Made by a program: the position numbers and the translations under genes
Origin: an uncultured Marinifilum sp.
GTDB taxonomy: Bacteria > Bacteroidota > Bacteroidia > Bacteroidales > Marinifilaceae
Length of the DNA: 64,000 nt
Assembly: GCF_963677195.1 (NCBI RefSeq)
Contig: NZ_OY781918.1
Span: 1,476,923-1,540,922 of the forward strand
Direction: 5' to 3'
The notes under the pieces: generated by a model
The model's database searches: none
The model's input: only the letters and a program-made list of their open reading frames with translations
Told to the model about the DNA's origin: nothing
In this document: in pieces, positions 7,662 through 15,762 of the stretch
How positions within the stretch are numbered: position 1 is the stretch's first letter
Layout of the letters: each line of letters starts with the position of its first letter

Positions 7662-7795
7662 TTTATCCGATTTGATGATATAGTAATGTGGTGAAAAATT
7701 ACATCAAATATAGTGAAACTATGCTTTAGCTAATCATTTTAATAATGGGTAAGATGCTGCATTTTTACGCTAATACTTACTAAAACAAAAACAAA
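7662..7795. promoter_or_regulatory. Divergent control region between the Crp/Fnr gene and osmC
   Basis: The region has three overlapping dyads: TTTGATG (7671-7677) with CATCAAA (7702-7708); GTAAT (7683-7687) with ATTAC (7698-7702); and ATAGT-GAA-ACTAT (7710-7722). On the minus strand TATATTTG (7712-7705) is a candidate -7 element for the regulator gene. No textbook TGTGA-N6-TCACA or TTGAT-N4-ATCAA site is seen. Confidence 0.45.
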
Positions 7796-8239
7796 ATGAC
7801 AGATATGAAATTTAGAGTTAGAGCCAAAAGCGAAACTCCGACAAAAACAGTTGTTAAAGCAAGAGGATTTGAATTAATTATTGATGAACCAGAAGAATTA
7901 GGGGGAGGCAACGAAGGGGCAAATCCTGTTGAATTTCTTTTGGCTGCATATTGTGGTTGTATTAATGTAATGTCTCATGTTATTGCAAAAGAGATGGATA
8001 TCGAGTTAAGATCGGTAAAAATTAATATGGCTGGAGAATTAAATCCAGAGCGTTTGTTTGGAACATCCTTCGAAGAAAGAGCTGGTTATAAAGGTATAGA
8101 AGTGACAATAGAGCCCGATTGTGATGCCAGTAAAGATGAGTTGGCAAAATGGTTAGAAGCTATTGAAGATCGTTGTCCTGTATCTGATAATATTAAAAAT
8201 TTAACTCCTGTAGACTTAAAATTAAAACAGAAAAAATAG
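7796..8239 (+). CDS. OsmC family protein (peroxide or organic-hydroperoxide related)
   Basis: OsmC/Ohr proteins reduce organic hydroperoxides through two cysteines. The family layout is visible: an N-terminal strand pair, GGGNEGANPVEFLLAAYCGC with Cys53 and Cys55, and RCPVSDNI with Cys127 as the second catalytic-type cysteine. Length 147 is normal. An alternative start at Met4 (7805) cannot be excluded. It is closer to the OsmC-like YhfA group than to Ohr by its EFLLAAYCGC segment. It diverges from a Crp/Fnr regulator and ends in its own terminator. Confidence 0.88.
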   Translation: MTDMKFRVRAKSETPTKTVVKARGFELIIDEPEELGGGNEGANPVEFLLAAYCGCINVMSHVIAKEMDIELRSVKINMAGELNPERLFGTSFEERAGYKGIEVTIEPDCDASKDELAKWLEAIEDRCPVSDNIKNLTPVDLKLKQKK

Positions 8240-8265
8240 ATTAGGTTTTACCTGATTTTTAAACT

Positions 8266-8296
8266 GCCATCACTATTTATTGTGGTGGCTTTTGTT
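8266..8296 (+). terminator. Terminator of osmC overlapping the convergent gene's 3' end
   Basis: GCCATCAC (8266-8273) pairs with GTGGTGGC (8282-8289), one G-T, followed by TTTTGTTTGATTTT. The right half lies in the coding 3' end of the convergent thioredoxin-like gene. Confidence 0.6.
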
Positions 8297-9688
8297 TGAT
8301 TTTATTGCTGCATCCCTTACAATTTTTATAAACTCCATTCGTATATTTTCTTTAGGACCAGCAGCGGGCGCCTTTACAATATTTCCTTTTGGGTCGATAA
8401 GCACATAACTTGGAAATGCTTTAACTTTGTACTCATGAATTAATTGGTGTTGGTTTCCTATGGGTATAATAGGCCAAGAGTAGTTATTTTTTTCGAGAAA
8501 TTTTGTCACACTTGCTTCCTTCCAATCGCATGCAATACTCAGAAAATTAACGTATTTACCAAATTGTTGTTTTAGTTTTTCAATTTCTTTAAAATCCTGA
8601 ATACAGGAATAGCTTTGTGTATTACAAAAATTCAGATATAAATATTTGCCTTTGTAATTGACTAAAGAATGATTTTCGATTGAAAAATTGGGAGCTGGAT
8701 AATTCTTTTGCAGATGTGTAATTTTAGCAATGTAATTATTACATACTTTTTTGTTGTAAGCATTGGTAGTTGATTTAAGAATATCTTTAATAACCGAAAG
8801 AGTTTTTTCTTTACCAATAAATTTACGCGTGTAGGAATCGAAAATAGAACTGGCAATAATTATATTTCTTAACTGCAAATTTTTATATGCAGGATATTTT
8901 TGCATTAATAATGAAATTTGATTGTAAGTATCTGTCGATTTAAATGCTTTACTTAATCCTACCGATTCTTTTTGTTTAAAATATCCGTTAAAGAAATTTC
9001 CATATTGTTTTTTATACAGGCTTAAAAAAGCTGGGTTATTGGTTTGAAAGTTTTGGTTCAGAAAATATTTATTTTCAATTTTTGCAAATGCATTAGGATT
9101 GGCTAAAAACTCTAAAAAGCCTAAACGGTATTTTAAATATTCTTTAAAATAAACATTTTTAATGGGTTGGTATTGTTTTTTTAACTGATTAGAAAACTCA
9201 ACTCCCAAGGAGAGTTCTTTTTTTCTATAAATTTTATGAAAGTTTTGATTTATATATGAATCTAGATTGTCGTCTAATGTGCGAATTAAAAAATTCAAAT
9301 CGTTTTTACTGGCATTGGCAACACCTAACATTAATTCTTCGGTTTCGAAAAAAGGGTTAAGTTTTTGAGCTGGTGTTAATTCCTGTTTTGGGGGTAATTT
9401 AATTTCATATTTTTTACCTGGTTCGAGGTAAATGAAACCTTTATAAACTCCTAAAGGGATAAAAAATAATTGTGTTTGGTCTATTTTAAAATCAGCAGAA
9501 AAACTTCCATCCGAATTAATATCGAATTCATGAATTGTTTTTTCCTGATAGGTAAAAGCTTCGGAGTGAAATTTTATTGTTAAATTATCTCCAGCATAAG
9601 CAGGAGCTATACCACTTATGCTAACATTTTGAGCCATAGATTGAATCGGAAAGCTCAAAACAACCAGTAAAAACATTAATGTTCTCAT
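8273..9688 (-). CDS. Exported thioredoxin-fold protein with altered active site (TlpA/AhpC-like)
   Basis: A Sec signal peptide (1-19, ending QSMAQ) leads a 471-residue protein. Residues about 20-110 form a beta-rich N-terminal domain, about 115-320 are helical with no recognised family, and about 325-460 form a thioredoxin-like domain (YLYLNFCNTQSYSC ... VNFLSIACDWKEASVTKFLE ... YKVKAFPSYVLIDPKGNIV). The FPSYVLID cis-proline motif is intact, but the expected WCxxC reads SYSC: the first catalytic cysteine is Ser359 and only Cys362 remains; Cys355 lies just before it. It follows the serine hydrolase gene by 23 nt. A redox or structural cell-envelope role is inferred. Confidence 0.82.
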   Translation of the reverse strand: MRTLMFLLVVLSFPIQSMAQNVSISGIAPAYAGDNLTIKFHSEAFTYQEKTIHEFDINSDGSFSADFKIDQTQLFFIPLGVYKGFIYLEPGKKYEIKLPPKQELTPAQKLNPFFETEELMLGVANASKNDLNFLIRTLDDNLDSYINQNFHKIYRKKELSLGVEFSNQLKKQYQPIKNVYFKEYLKYRLGFLEFLANPNAFAKIENKYFLNQNFQTNNPAFLSLYKKQYGNFFNGYFKQKESVGLSKAFKSTDTYNQISLLMQKYPAYKNLQLRNIIIASSIFDSYTRKFIGKEKTLSVIKDILKSTTNAYNKKVCNNYIAKITHLQKNYPAPNFSIENHSLVNYKGKYLYLNFCNTQSYSCIQDFKEIEKLKQQFGKYVNFLSIACDWKEASVTKFLEKNNYSWPIIPIGNQHQLIHEYKVKAFPSYVLIDPKGNIVKAPAAGPKENIRMEFIKIVRDAAIKSNKSHHNK

Positions 9689-9711
9689 TAGAATGGGATC
9701 TTGGTATTTTT

Positions 9712-10848
9712 CTATTTTAAAATTTTTAAAGCAATATCGATATATTTTTCAATATCCATTGTAATTGCACCTTTATGCTGTTTGTCTTTTAATTTTCCAA
9801 AGCGTACTACAACAGCATTTTTCTCTGCAATACTATATATGTATTGTCCTCTGTGTCCTCTCATATAAGGAATATTCATTCCTTTGTAAGGTAAAATCCA
9901 ATACTGATATCCGTAAAAATTAAGAGGAGCTGTTTTTTCTTCGTTTAATAGATAATCTGCCGCACTTGTGGCCTCTGCAATATAATCTTGCGAAATCAAT
10001 TGCTTACCATTCCACTGACCTTTATTTAAAACCAGCTGACCAAATCGTGCTGCATCTCTAGCATTTGTATTAAAGCAGCAAAACGATTTCTCATCGCCAT
10101 CTTTTTTGTCTACACTCCAAAGAGCTGGTTCAACTGCATTCATTGGCTTCCATAGCTTTCTTTCGGCATATTTTGCAATGGTTTCGCCAGTTGCTTGTTC
10201 AACAATAAAAGCAAGTAATTGCGTGTTTCCACTCTGATATCTGAACCTAATTCCGGGTTTTTCGATTAACTTTTGATGTGTACTTACCTCTCGAAGGTGT
10301 TTACCATAATAAGCTTGGGTTGTAATAGATGTTGGGCTGCTGTAAGTCTCATTCCAATCTAGACCTGAACTCATTGTTAAAAGCTCTTTTATAGTGATTT
10401 GCCCACTTTTTTCACTCGAAAATTCAGGTAAGTAATTACCAATTTCTTCGTCAACCGATTTAATTTTGCCCTCGTCAATAGCAATACCGATTAAAAGGCT
10501 AACAATACTTTTGGTTGCCGAAAAAATATTTGAGTGTGAATTAGTTGCGTAATTATCCCAATACTCTTCGTGAATAAGTTTTCCGTTTTGTATAATTAAA
10601 TAAGCAACTGTTTCGTGAGACTCTAGGTATTCTCTGTCTTCCAAATCTAATTCTTGCTTGTTATAGGAATCGGCTTCGGGCCAATCTATACCATTTTCGA
10701 CTAAAACTTCTTTATTTTCGAAAATTTTATAGTCGTCGATATTGGCATACCAGTGAATTAAACTGGTACGCAAATAATTGGGTGCAAGTATCATCCAAGC
10801 GGCAGCTAAAACTCCTATTACTAAAACAATTTTGCTTATTCGTGACAT
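9712..10848 (-). CDS. Membrane-anchored serine hydrolase (beta-lactamase class C/esterase-like)
   Basis: A 378-residue penicillin-binding-protein-like hydrolase. An N-terminal hydrophobic helix (about 4-22) acts as anchor or signal. The SxxK catalytic motif is Ser110-Ala-Thr-Lys113 in NIFSATKSIVSLLIG, a YxS/N-type motif is in RYQSGNTQLLAF, and a C-terminal H-R-G triad-like segment is in MRGHRGQYIYSI. Family members include peptidases and esterases acting on peptidoglycan fragments or small esters; beta-lactam resistance should not be assumed. It starts 2 nt after the coaD stop and precedes the thioredoxin-like gene, so the three are probably co-transcribed. Confidence 0.9.
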   Translation of the reverse strand: MSRISKIVLVIGVLAAAWMILAPNYLRTSLIHWYANIDDYKIFENKEVLVENGIDWPEADSYNKQELDLEDREYLESHETVAYLIIQNGKLIHEEYWDNYATNSHSNIFSATKSIVSLLIGIAIDEGKIKSVDEEIGNYLPEFSSEKSGQITIKELLTMSSGLDWNETYSSPTSITTQAYYGKHLREVSTHQKLIEKPGIRFRYQSGNTQLLAFIVEQATGETIAKYAERKLWKPMNAVEPALWSVDKKDGDEKSFCCFNTNARDAARFGQLVLNKGQWNGKQLISQDYIAEATSAADYLLNEEKTAPLNFYGYQYWILPYKGMNIPYMRGHRGQYIYSIAEKNAVVVRFGKLKDKQHKGAITMDIEKYIDIALKILK

Positions 10849-10850
10849 GA

Positions 10851-11330
10851 TTAAAAGTTTAGTTTATATGCATCAGGATCATCTACTATTGGTAAAAATT
10901 GAGATGCATCTCCTCCGTGGCGAATAATATCTCTAACAATGGTCGATGTAATCATTGTATGCTCAGGAGTAGTTAAAAGAAATACTGATTCAATTTCGTA
11001 AGCCATTTTCTTATTGGTTTGTGCTATGGCTCTTTCATACTCAAAATCGGCAGCAGTTCTTAGTCCGCGTAAAATAAATCCAGCGTTTTTTTCTTGACAG
11101 TAGCCTACCGTTAATCCTGCAAAAGTTTCTACTTCAATTTTAGGATTGTTGTTAAATGCTTCTTTTATCCATTGAATTCTTTTTTCTATTGGGAAAAACT
11201 GTTTCTTTTCAGAGTTATATCCAATGGCAATAATAATTTTATCGAATAAAGGTAAAGCCCGGCTAACAATCGATTCGTGTCCAATGGTAAAAGGGTCAAA
11301 TGATCCCGGGAAAATAGCAATGCGTTCCAT
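10851..11330 (-). CDS. coaD: Pantetheine-phosphate adenylyltransferase
   Basis: CoaD transfers AMP to 4'-phosphopantetheine, the penultimate step of coenzyme A synthesis. The nucleotidyltransferase motif GSFDPFTIGH is at residues 9-18 (the T/HxGH motif is TIGH), with the family motifs RGLRTAADFEYE and the ISSTxxR-type HTMITSTIVRD near the C-terminus. The 159-residue length is standard. It is the first gene of coaD-serine hydrolase-thioredoxin-like; a TATTTTTG element lies upstream. Confidence 0.97.
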   Translation of the reverse strand: MERIAIFPGSFDPFTIGHESIVSRALPLFDKIIIAIGYNSEKKQFFPIEKRIQWIKEAFNNNPKIEVETFAGLTVGYCQEKNAGFILRGLRTAADFEYERAIAQTNKKMAYEIESVFLLTTPEHTMITSTIVRDIIRHGGDASQFLPIVDDPDAYKLNF

Positions 11331-11352
11331 TTAAAAGTATTTAGGTACGAAG

Positions 11353-11360
11353 CAAAAATA
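11353..11360 (-). promoter_or_regulatory. Candidate -7 promoter element for coaD
   Basis: The minus strand reads TATTTTTG, 22 nt before the coaD ATG. The matching -33 region has TTTTAG about 20 nt upstream, an imperfect TTTG. Confidence 0.4.
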
Positions 11361-11441
11361 GAAAGAATTATCGGATTGACTAAAATTTAGGCTTAGATCC
11401 ATCTTTCATTTTAATTCATACTATTTAGTGTAACAATTCTG

Positions 11442-12242
11442 TTATTTACGAAATTGAGTAATTATTTTAGTAAAATAGCTACTTGCTTTTAGCAAGTGCG
11501 ATTCGTACCAAGCGAACATTTCGCCATCTACCAATTCGATTTGTGCATTTGGTACAATTTGTTGTAGTTGTTCTTTGTGTATCGATTCGAAAGGGAATGG
11601 CTCCGACGAAAGTAATATTAACTCAGGATCTAAAGCTTGAATTTCTTCTTTGCTGATACTGGGATATCTTTTTTCAGAATTATTAATTAGGTTTTCAAAA
11701 CCACAAATATCGAGCATAGAATTAATAAATGTATTTTTGCTAACACTAATATATGGATCTTTCCAAATAAGATACAGGCTTTTAATTTTTCTTTTCTTTT
11801 TTTGGATTTTACTAAAATTAGCTTTTATCGAATGCGCAATTTCAAAGGCCTTAGCGTTTGTATTGGTAATTTTACCTGTATTAATGATATTGTTTAAAGC
11901 GTTATCGAGATTTCTAATTTTAGATACATAAACAGGGTATTTATCCATTAAGAATTCAATTTGGGCTTTGTCGTTTTCTTCTTCGTTTGCCAAAATTAAA
12001 TCAGGATTTAGCATCTCAATTTTATCGAGATATAAATTTTTTGGACCACCAATATTTGGTAATTGTTTTATCTTTTCCTGAGGATATCTGCAAAAGCGTG
12101 TTCGAGAAATTATTTTATTTTCCAAGCCTAAATCGAATAGAAATTCGGTGGTTGAAGGAACCGTAGAAATAATTCTTTTCGGAGGAAAGGGAATACTAAC
12201 TTCTCTCCCTAAATCGTCGCTTATTTTAATAAATTCGCTCAT
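11442..12242 (-). CDS. Cytoplasmic BtuF-like helical-backbone metal-receptor protein
   Basis: The sequence matches periplasmic cobalamin/ferrichrome-binding proteins of ABC importers: DDLGREVSIPFPPKRIISTVPS, TEFLFDLGLENKIISRTRFC, LNPDLILANEEENDKAQIEFL, and a long spine helix before a second lobe (ALDPELILLSSEPFPF). Unlike those proteins it has no signal peptide or lipobox, so it should stay in the cytoplasm. Length 266. It overlaps the stop of the SLC12 permease gene by 1 nt (TAATG), implying coupled translation. No BtuC/BtuD-like genes are near. The ligand is unknown; a corrinoid or metal-chelate binder is the family-based guess. Confidence 0.85.
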   Translation of the reverse strand: MSEFIKISDDLGREVSIPFPPKRIISTVPSTTEFLFDLGLENKIISRTRFCRYPQEKIKQLPNIGGPKNLYLDKIEMLNPDLILANEEENDKAQIEFLMDKYPVYVSKIRNLDNALNNIINTGKITNTNAKAFEIAHSIKANFSKIQKKKRKIKSLYLIWKDPYISVSKNTFINSMLDICGFENLINNSEKRYPSISKEEIQALDPELILLSSEPFPFESIHKEQLQQIVPNAQIELVDGEMFAWYESHLLKASSYFTKIITQFRK

Positions 12243-14464
12243 TATTTTATGTTAATTTCTTTATATGAACTTACGAATAAAATATTGCCCATGTCTTCAA
12301 AACCTGTAAATAAATCAACGCCTTCTTGGTCAACATCTTCGTGGTTAAAACCAAGTATGCTTAAGTCGGCATCCATAGAGTTTTGCATAATTACTTGTTT
12401 TTTATTGGCATAATTGGCATTAATTAGTTCAATATTACTTGGCGATATTGGTAATCTTCCCGATTTAATAAGCCCCAATAATTTTTCCTTTTGAGTATTG
12501 AACTGATCTTCAGGGTAAATAGCAAATATTTTAATGGTTCCTTTTTTCCAATCGGGATGTCCCTGAATAATGTATGCCAAAAGAATCATTAGGTTCGCAT
12601 TTTCAAGATCATTGGCTCCAATCCAAACATGAATTTCTTTCTGATAACCAAATCCTTTATATGAAGTATTTAAAATACAAACATCGAAATGTGTAGATTC
12701 AAGTAAATTATAATTGTCGATTACATAGTTTAATCTCTCGGGTTCAGTTCGTGAAAATTCAAATAAAATGGAGTTATAACCGTGTCCGGATATTCCGGAA
12801 AGTTGCATTACTTGGGCAATTGCTGAAGTCATAGACGGACTAATAATTGTATCGAGGTACACTCGGTTTTTGCTCCCCGAAGCCAAATTAATAAGTCTGT
12901 TCATCACCTTTTTCGACTCGTTGTTGGTATCTTCATTTAAGAATCCCTCCAAAAAGTGAATGTATGTTCCAAATCCGTATTTGTAAGATATCCATCGCAA
13001 CAGATCGAATGCGGAACGGCGTTTAAATGAATCTTGCGAAATACAAATTGCAAAGGGTCTCCAGCTTAATTCGCGGTCGCCTTTTTCGGCACGCTGTGCA
13101 AATATCTGCAAATGCCTGCTTAACTGAAAAACTACTCCTCTAAAAAGTTTTGCTAAACCACGATGCTCTTTGCTGGTTACATTAATGCCATAATATATTC
13201 CACCCATTATTATTAATGACAAGATGGCATAACTCATATTCATTTGAAACATGATCCAGAAAGAAAATAGAGCTCCCATTAAAGAAAGATACCATTTGGA
13301 ACGGAAAGTAGGTCGGTACGACGGATCTGCTGCAAAATGTTCCAGGAAAGAAATCAAGCAAATGGCACCATAAGTAACCATAAAAAACATTGAAATAATT
13401 TGTGCAACAAAATCAACATCGCCAATAAAAACAAATACAAAAGCAATTATAATAGAAACTGCCGATGCGTTAACAGGTTCGTTATTTTTTTTGTTTTCGG
13501 ATTTTAACCACTTGTTTAAACCTTTTTGCGGAAATATATCGTCTAAGCCAATTGCCTGCAGAGTTCGGGGAGCTACCATTATTGAGCCTAAGGCCGACGA
13601 TAAAGATGCTGCAGCTAAACCAATTGGTATAATTGGGCCCCAAATTGCTATTCTACTCATAATAAGCTGATCGCCTACTAAGTCGTCAGGATTTGCTGAG
13701 ATAGTAAATTTATAGGCTGCCCAAATGTAAACCACCAATCCTCCTATTGTAGCCCAAATTGTTCCCCTTGGAATCGATTTTCTAGGATCTTTTAGGTCTC
13801 CGGAGAGGCCCAAGCCTGCGGCTAAACCTGTAAATGCCGGAAATACAATTGTAAATACATAAAAGAAACTCTTAGGGTTTTCTACTGTTGCATCTAAAAC
13901 AATTTCGGTAGGTGCATCGGTAGGCGATCCAAGAAAAAACATGAACAAGGATACTCCAAGAGTTGCCACTACAACATATAAAGCTTTCATACCTACATTG
14001 GCTCCTCTATAAAGAAAAAGAACCGATAAAATGGTCATTGTGGGAATGCTAATTGCTCTTTTATCGTATATTAGCCATCCGTAATTATCTGCTATCCATC
14101 GAATAAGCGGATCGAATGCTTCGGCAAAGGCAATTACATAAAATGCTACCGATATTGCTTGTGATAAATATAGAGTAATTCCAATTGCAGCTCCAATATT
14201 TAATCCGAACGAACGGGAAATAATGTAATAAGCACCGCCACCCAGTACTTTTTGATTGGTAGCAATTTCGGCTACTGCCATTGCTGTTGGTATGGTAACC
14301 AAATGGCCTAAAATAATGATGCCAATTACTCCAATAAATCCTACGTTTCCTACTGCCCATCCAAATCGGAGGAACAAAATTGCTCCTAAAATGGTTGAAA
14401 TAGCAGTCATAAAAACTGGCATAGTGCCAAAGTTAGCTTTGGTTTTCAGTAAATTATCAGGCAT
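12242..14464 (-). CDS. SLC12-type cation-chloride/amino acid permease (APC superfamily)
   Basis: A 740-residue membrane transporter with about 12 helices in the first 430 residues, beginning FGTMPVFMTAISTILGAILF and LRFGWAVGNVGFIG, the TM1 region of SLC12 (Na-K-Cl cotransporter-like) proteins, with GGGAYYIISRSFGLNIGAAIG in the TM3 area. The remaining 300 or so residues are a soluble cytoplasmic C-terminal domain like that of eukaryotic and bacterial SLC12 members. Transported ion or amino acid is unknown. The downstream BtuF-like gene overlaps it by 1 nt; the upstream thioredoxin-like gene ends 69 nt before its start. Confidence 0.88.
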   Translation of the reverse strand: MPDNLLKTKANFGTMPVFMTAISTILGAILFLRFGWAVGNVGFIGVIGIIILGHLVTIPTAMAVAEIATNQKVLGGGAYYIISRSFGLNIGAAIGITLYLSQAISVAFYVIAFAEAFDPLIRWIADNYGWLIYDKRAISIPTMTILSVLFLYRGANVGMKALYVVVATLGVSLFMFFLGSPTDAPTEIVLDATVENPKSFFYVFTIVFPAFTGLAAGLGLSGDLKDPRKSIPRGTIWATIGGLVVYIWAAYKFTISANPDDLVGDQLIMSRIAIWGPIIPIGLAAASLSSALGSIMVAPRTLQAIGLDDIFPQKGLNKWLKSENKKNNEPVNASAVSIIIAFVFVFIGDVDFVAQIISMFFMVTYGAICLISFLEHFAADPSYRPTFRSKWYLSLMGALFSFWIMFQMNMSYAILSLIIMGGIYYGINVTSKEHRGLAKLFRGVVFQLSRHLQIFAQRAEKGDRELSWRPFAICISQDSFKRRSAFDLLRWISYKYGFGTYIHFLEGFLNEDTNNESKKVMNRLINLASGSKNRVYLDTIISPSMTSAIAQVMQLSGISGHGYNSILFEFSRTEPERLNYVIDNYNLLESTHFDVCILNTSYKGFGYQKEIHVWIGANDLENANLMILLAYIIQGHPDWKKGTIKIFAIYPEDQFNTQKEKLLGLIKSGRLPISPSNIELINANYANKKQVIMQNSMDADLSILGFNHEDVDQEGVDLFTGFEDMGNILFVSSYKEINIK

Positions 14465-14489
14465 AGAGAAGTACTTTTATTGCTTTAAT

Positions 14490-14497
14490 CAAAGTTA
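14490..14497 (-). promoter_or_regulatory. Candidate -7 promoter element for the permease gene
   Basis: The minus strand reads TAACTTTG, 25 nt before the permease ATG, in the 69-nt space after the thioredoxin-like gene. No -33 TTTG is seen. Confidence 0.35.
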
Positions 14498-14533
14498 TAA
14501 ATATAGTTAAACCCAGTTTATAATTAAATACGC

Positions 14534-15661
14534 TTAGTTCGAAAGATATTTAGAAAGTTGAGAGTAGAGTTTATCTGAGTTTAATTCAGTTTGATTGAAA
14601 AGAATTTTACCATTTTTATCGAGAAGGAAAATTTGTAGACTTCTCCCCAAATATCTTACAAGTTCAACACTTTTATCGAGACTTTCTATTTCAATACAGT
14701 TTAATTCTGCTTTAGCTTGTGGCGACCAGTGTTTTCCTTTGTTTGTACCTGGAATTCTAATCATATTATACGATGAATTTCGAATGATACTTACAACACT
14801 AAGTTTTGGATATTTTGTAGTTAACTCTTGAATAGCCTGATAATACTTTTCGTTTTGCTCGGGAAACCAAGCTCGCCAAATGTAAAGAAGCACATATTTA
14901 CCTTTTAGTTGATTTAAGTTGAACTGCTTTCCGGTAAGTGTTTCTTCTTGGATATTAGGAAATTGACCTTTGTTTTTAAGGCGACTGATAATTTCTACTC
15001 TTTTTGCAAGATTTTTAACATACATGCCATTAGGATTAGCAAGCTTTAAGGTTTTTAGTTGTTTTTTAATGTATTGTAAATCTCTTTTTGCCGCAAAATA
15101 ATCCTGATAAATAAGATACGGAATTACTGGCGAGGATGCATATTTGTAGTAATAATCATCTTTAAAGTGGTTTAAACGTCCATATTCTGCCATAAAATTT
15201 GCTTTTTGTACAGAGTCGGATTGTACTTCTGCTATTTCAAGATTATCGGCAATTTTAAGCTTTTCTTTGTTGTTTTTATTAAGTTTTAACTGATAATCTT
15301 CGTATCGGTCTTGTGCAGGAGATCCTTTTAATTTTCCAATTAAAAAGCCATGCTTCATTTTATCTTTATGAACAAAAAGATTCATTATTGTTGGGGATAT
15401 AAAGATTTTCCCTCTTTTTCCTTGTGATATTCGAAGCTCGGCGGCAAAAGCCTGAGTACATTTGCCAGAAAATTTAAATTCTCCATTTTTGGTTTGTACC
15501 GAGTCAATTAATTCAAGATTTTCACCATTATCTTTATACAGATAAATATTTTTCTCTTGTAATCCACCAATCATTCCTTGTAGTACAAATTCTTTTTCTT
15601 GTGCTAAAGAAAGAAATATGGTGTGGAAGCTGATAAATAGTAAAAACAATATTTTTTTCAT
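14534..15661 (-). CDS. Exported thioredoxin-fold protein lacking both active-site cysteines (DUF4369/TlpA-like)
   Basis: The ATG at 15659-15661 begins a standard signal peptide (MKKILFLLFISFHTIFLSLAQ), so the 18 upstream in-frame codons are excluded; the protein is 375 residues. A DUF4369-type beta domain (EFVLQGMIGGLQEKNIYLYK) is followed by a helical region and a C-terminal thioredoxin-like domain from about 250 (FNLNQLKGKYVLLYIWRAW). Where TlpA proteins have WCPPC this one reads WFPEQ, so neither cysteine is present and thiol-disulfide activity is not expected. IFLLDKNGKILF keeps the fold. The role is unknown, likely periplasmic; it may be a binding protein derived from a TlpA reductase. 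Confidence 0.82.
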   Translation of the reverse strand: MKKILFLLFISFHTIFLSLAQEKEFVLQGMIGGLQEKNIYLYKDNGENLELIDSVQTKNGEFKFSGKCTQAFAAELRISQGKRGKIFISPTIMNLFVHKDKMKHGFLIGKLKGSPAQDRYEDYQLKLNKNNKEKLKIADNLEIAEVQSDSVQKANFMAEYGRLNHFKDDYYYKYASSPVIPYLIYQDYFAAKRDLQYIKKQLKTLKLANPNGMYVKNLAKRVEIISRLKNKGQFPNIQEETLTGKQFNLNQLKGKYVLLYIWRAWFPEQNEKYYQAIQELTTKYPKLSVVSIIRNSSYNMIRIPGTNKGKHWSPQAKAELNCIEIESLDKSVELVRYLGRSLQIFLLDKNGKILFNQTELNSDKLYSQLSKYLSN

Positions 15662-15762
15662 TGCCTTTGTGATTTTGTGTGTTCGTTTTAAGAGATTAAA
15701 GGTAATAATTCTCAATTGTAATCATAAACCTACAGTAAAGTCCAATTTTGGAATGAAATTTT

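Noticed and set aside
11331..11441. Cobalamin riboswitch near the BtuF-like gene
   Set aside because: No conserved B12-box-like sequence was found in the spacers around this gene; they are short and AT-rich.
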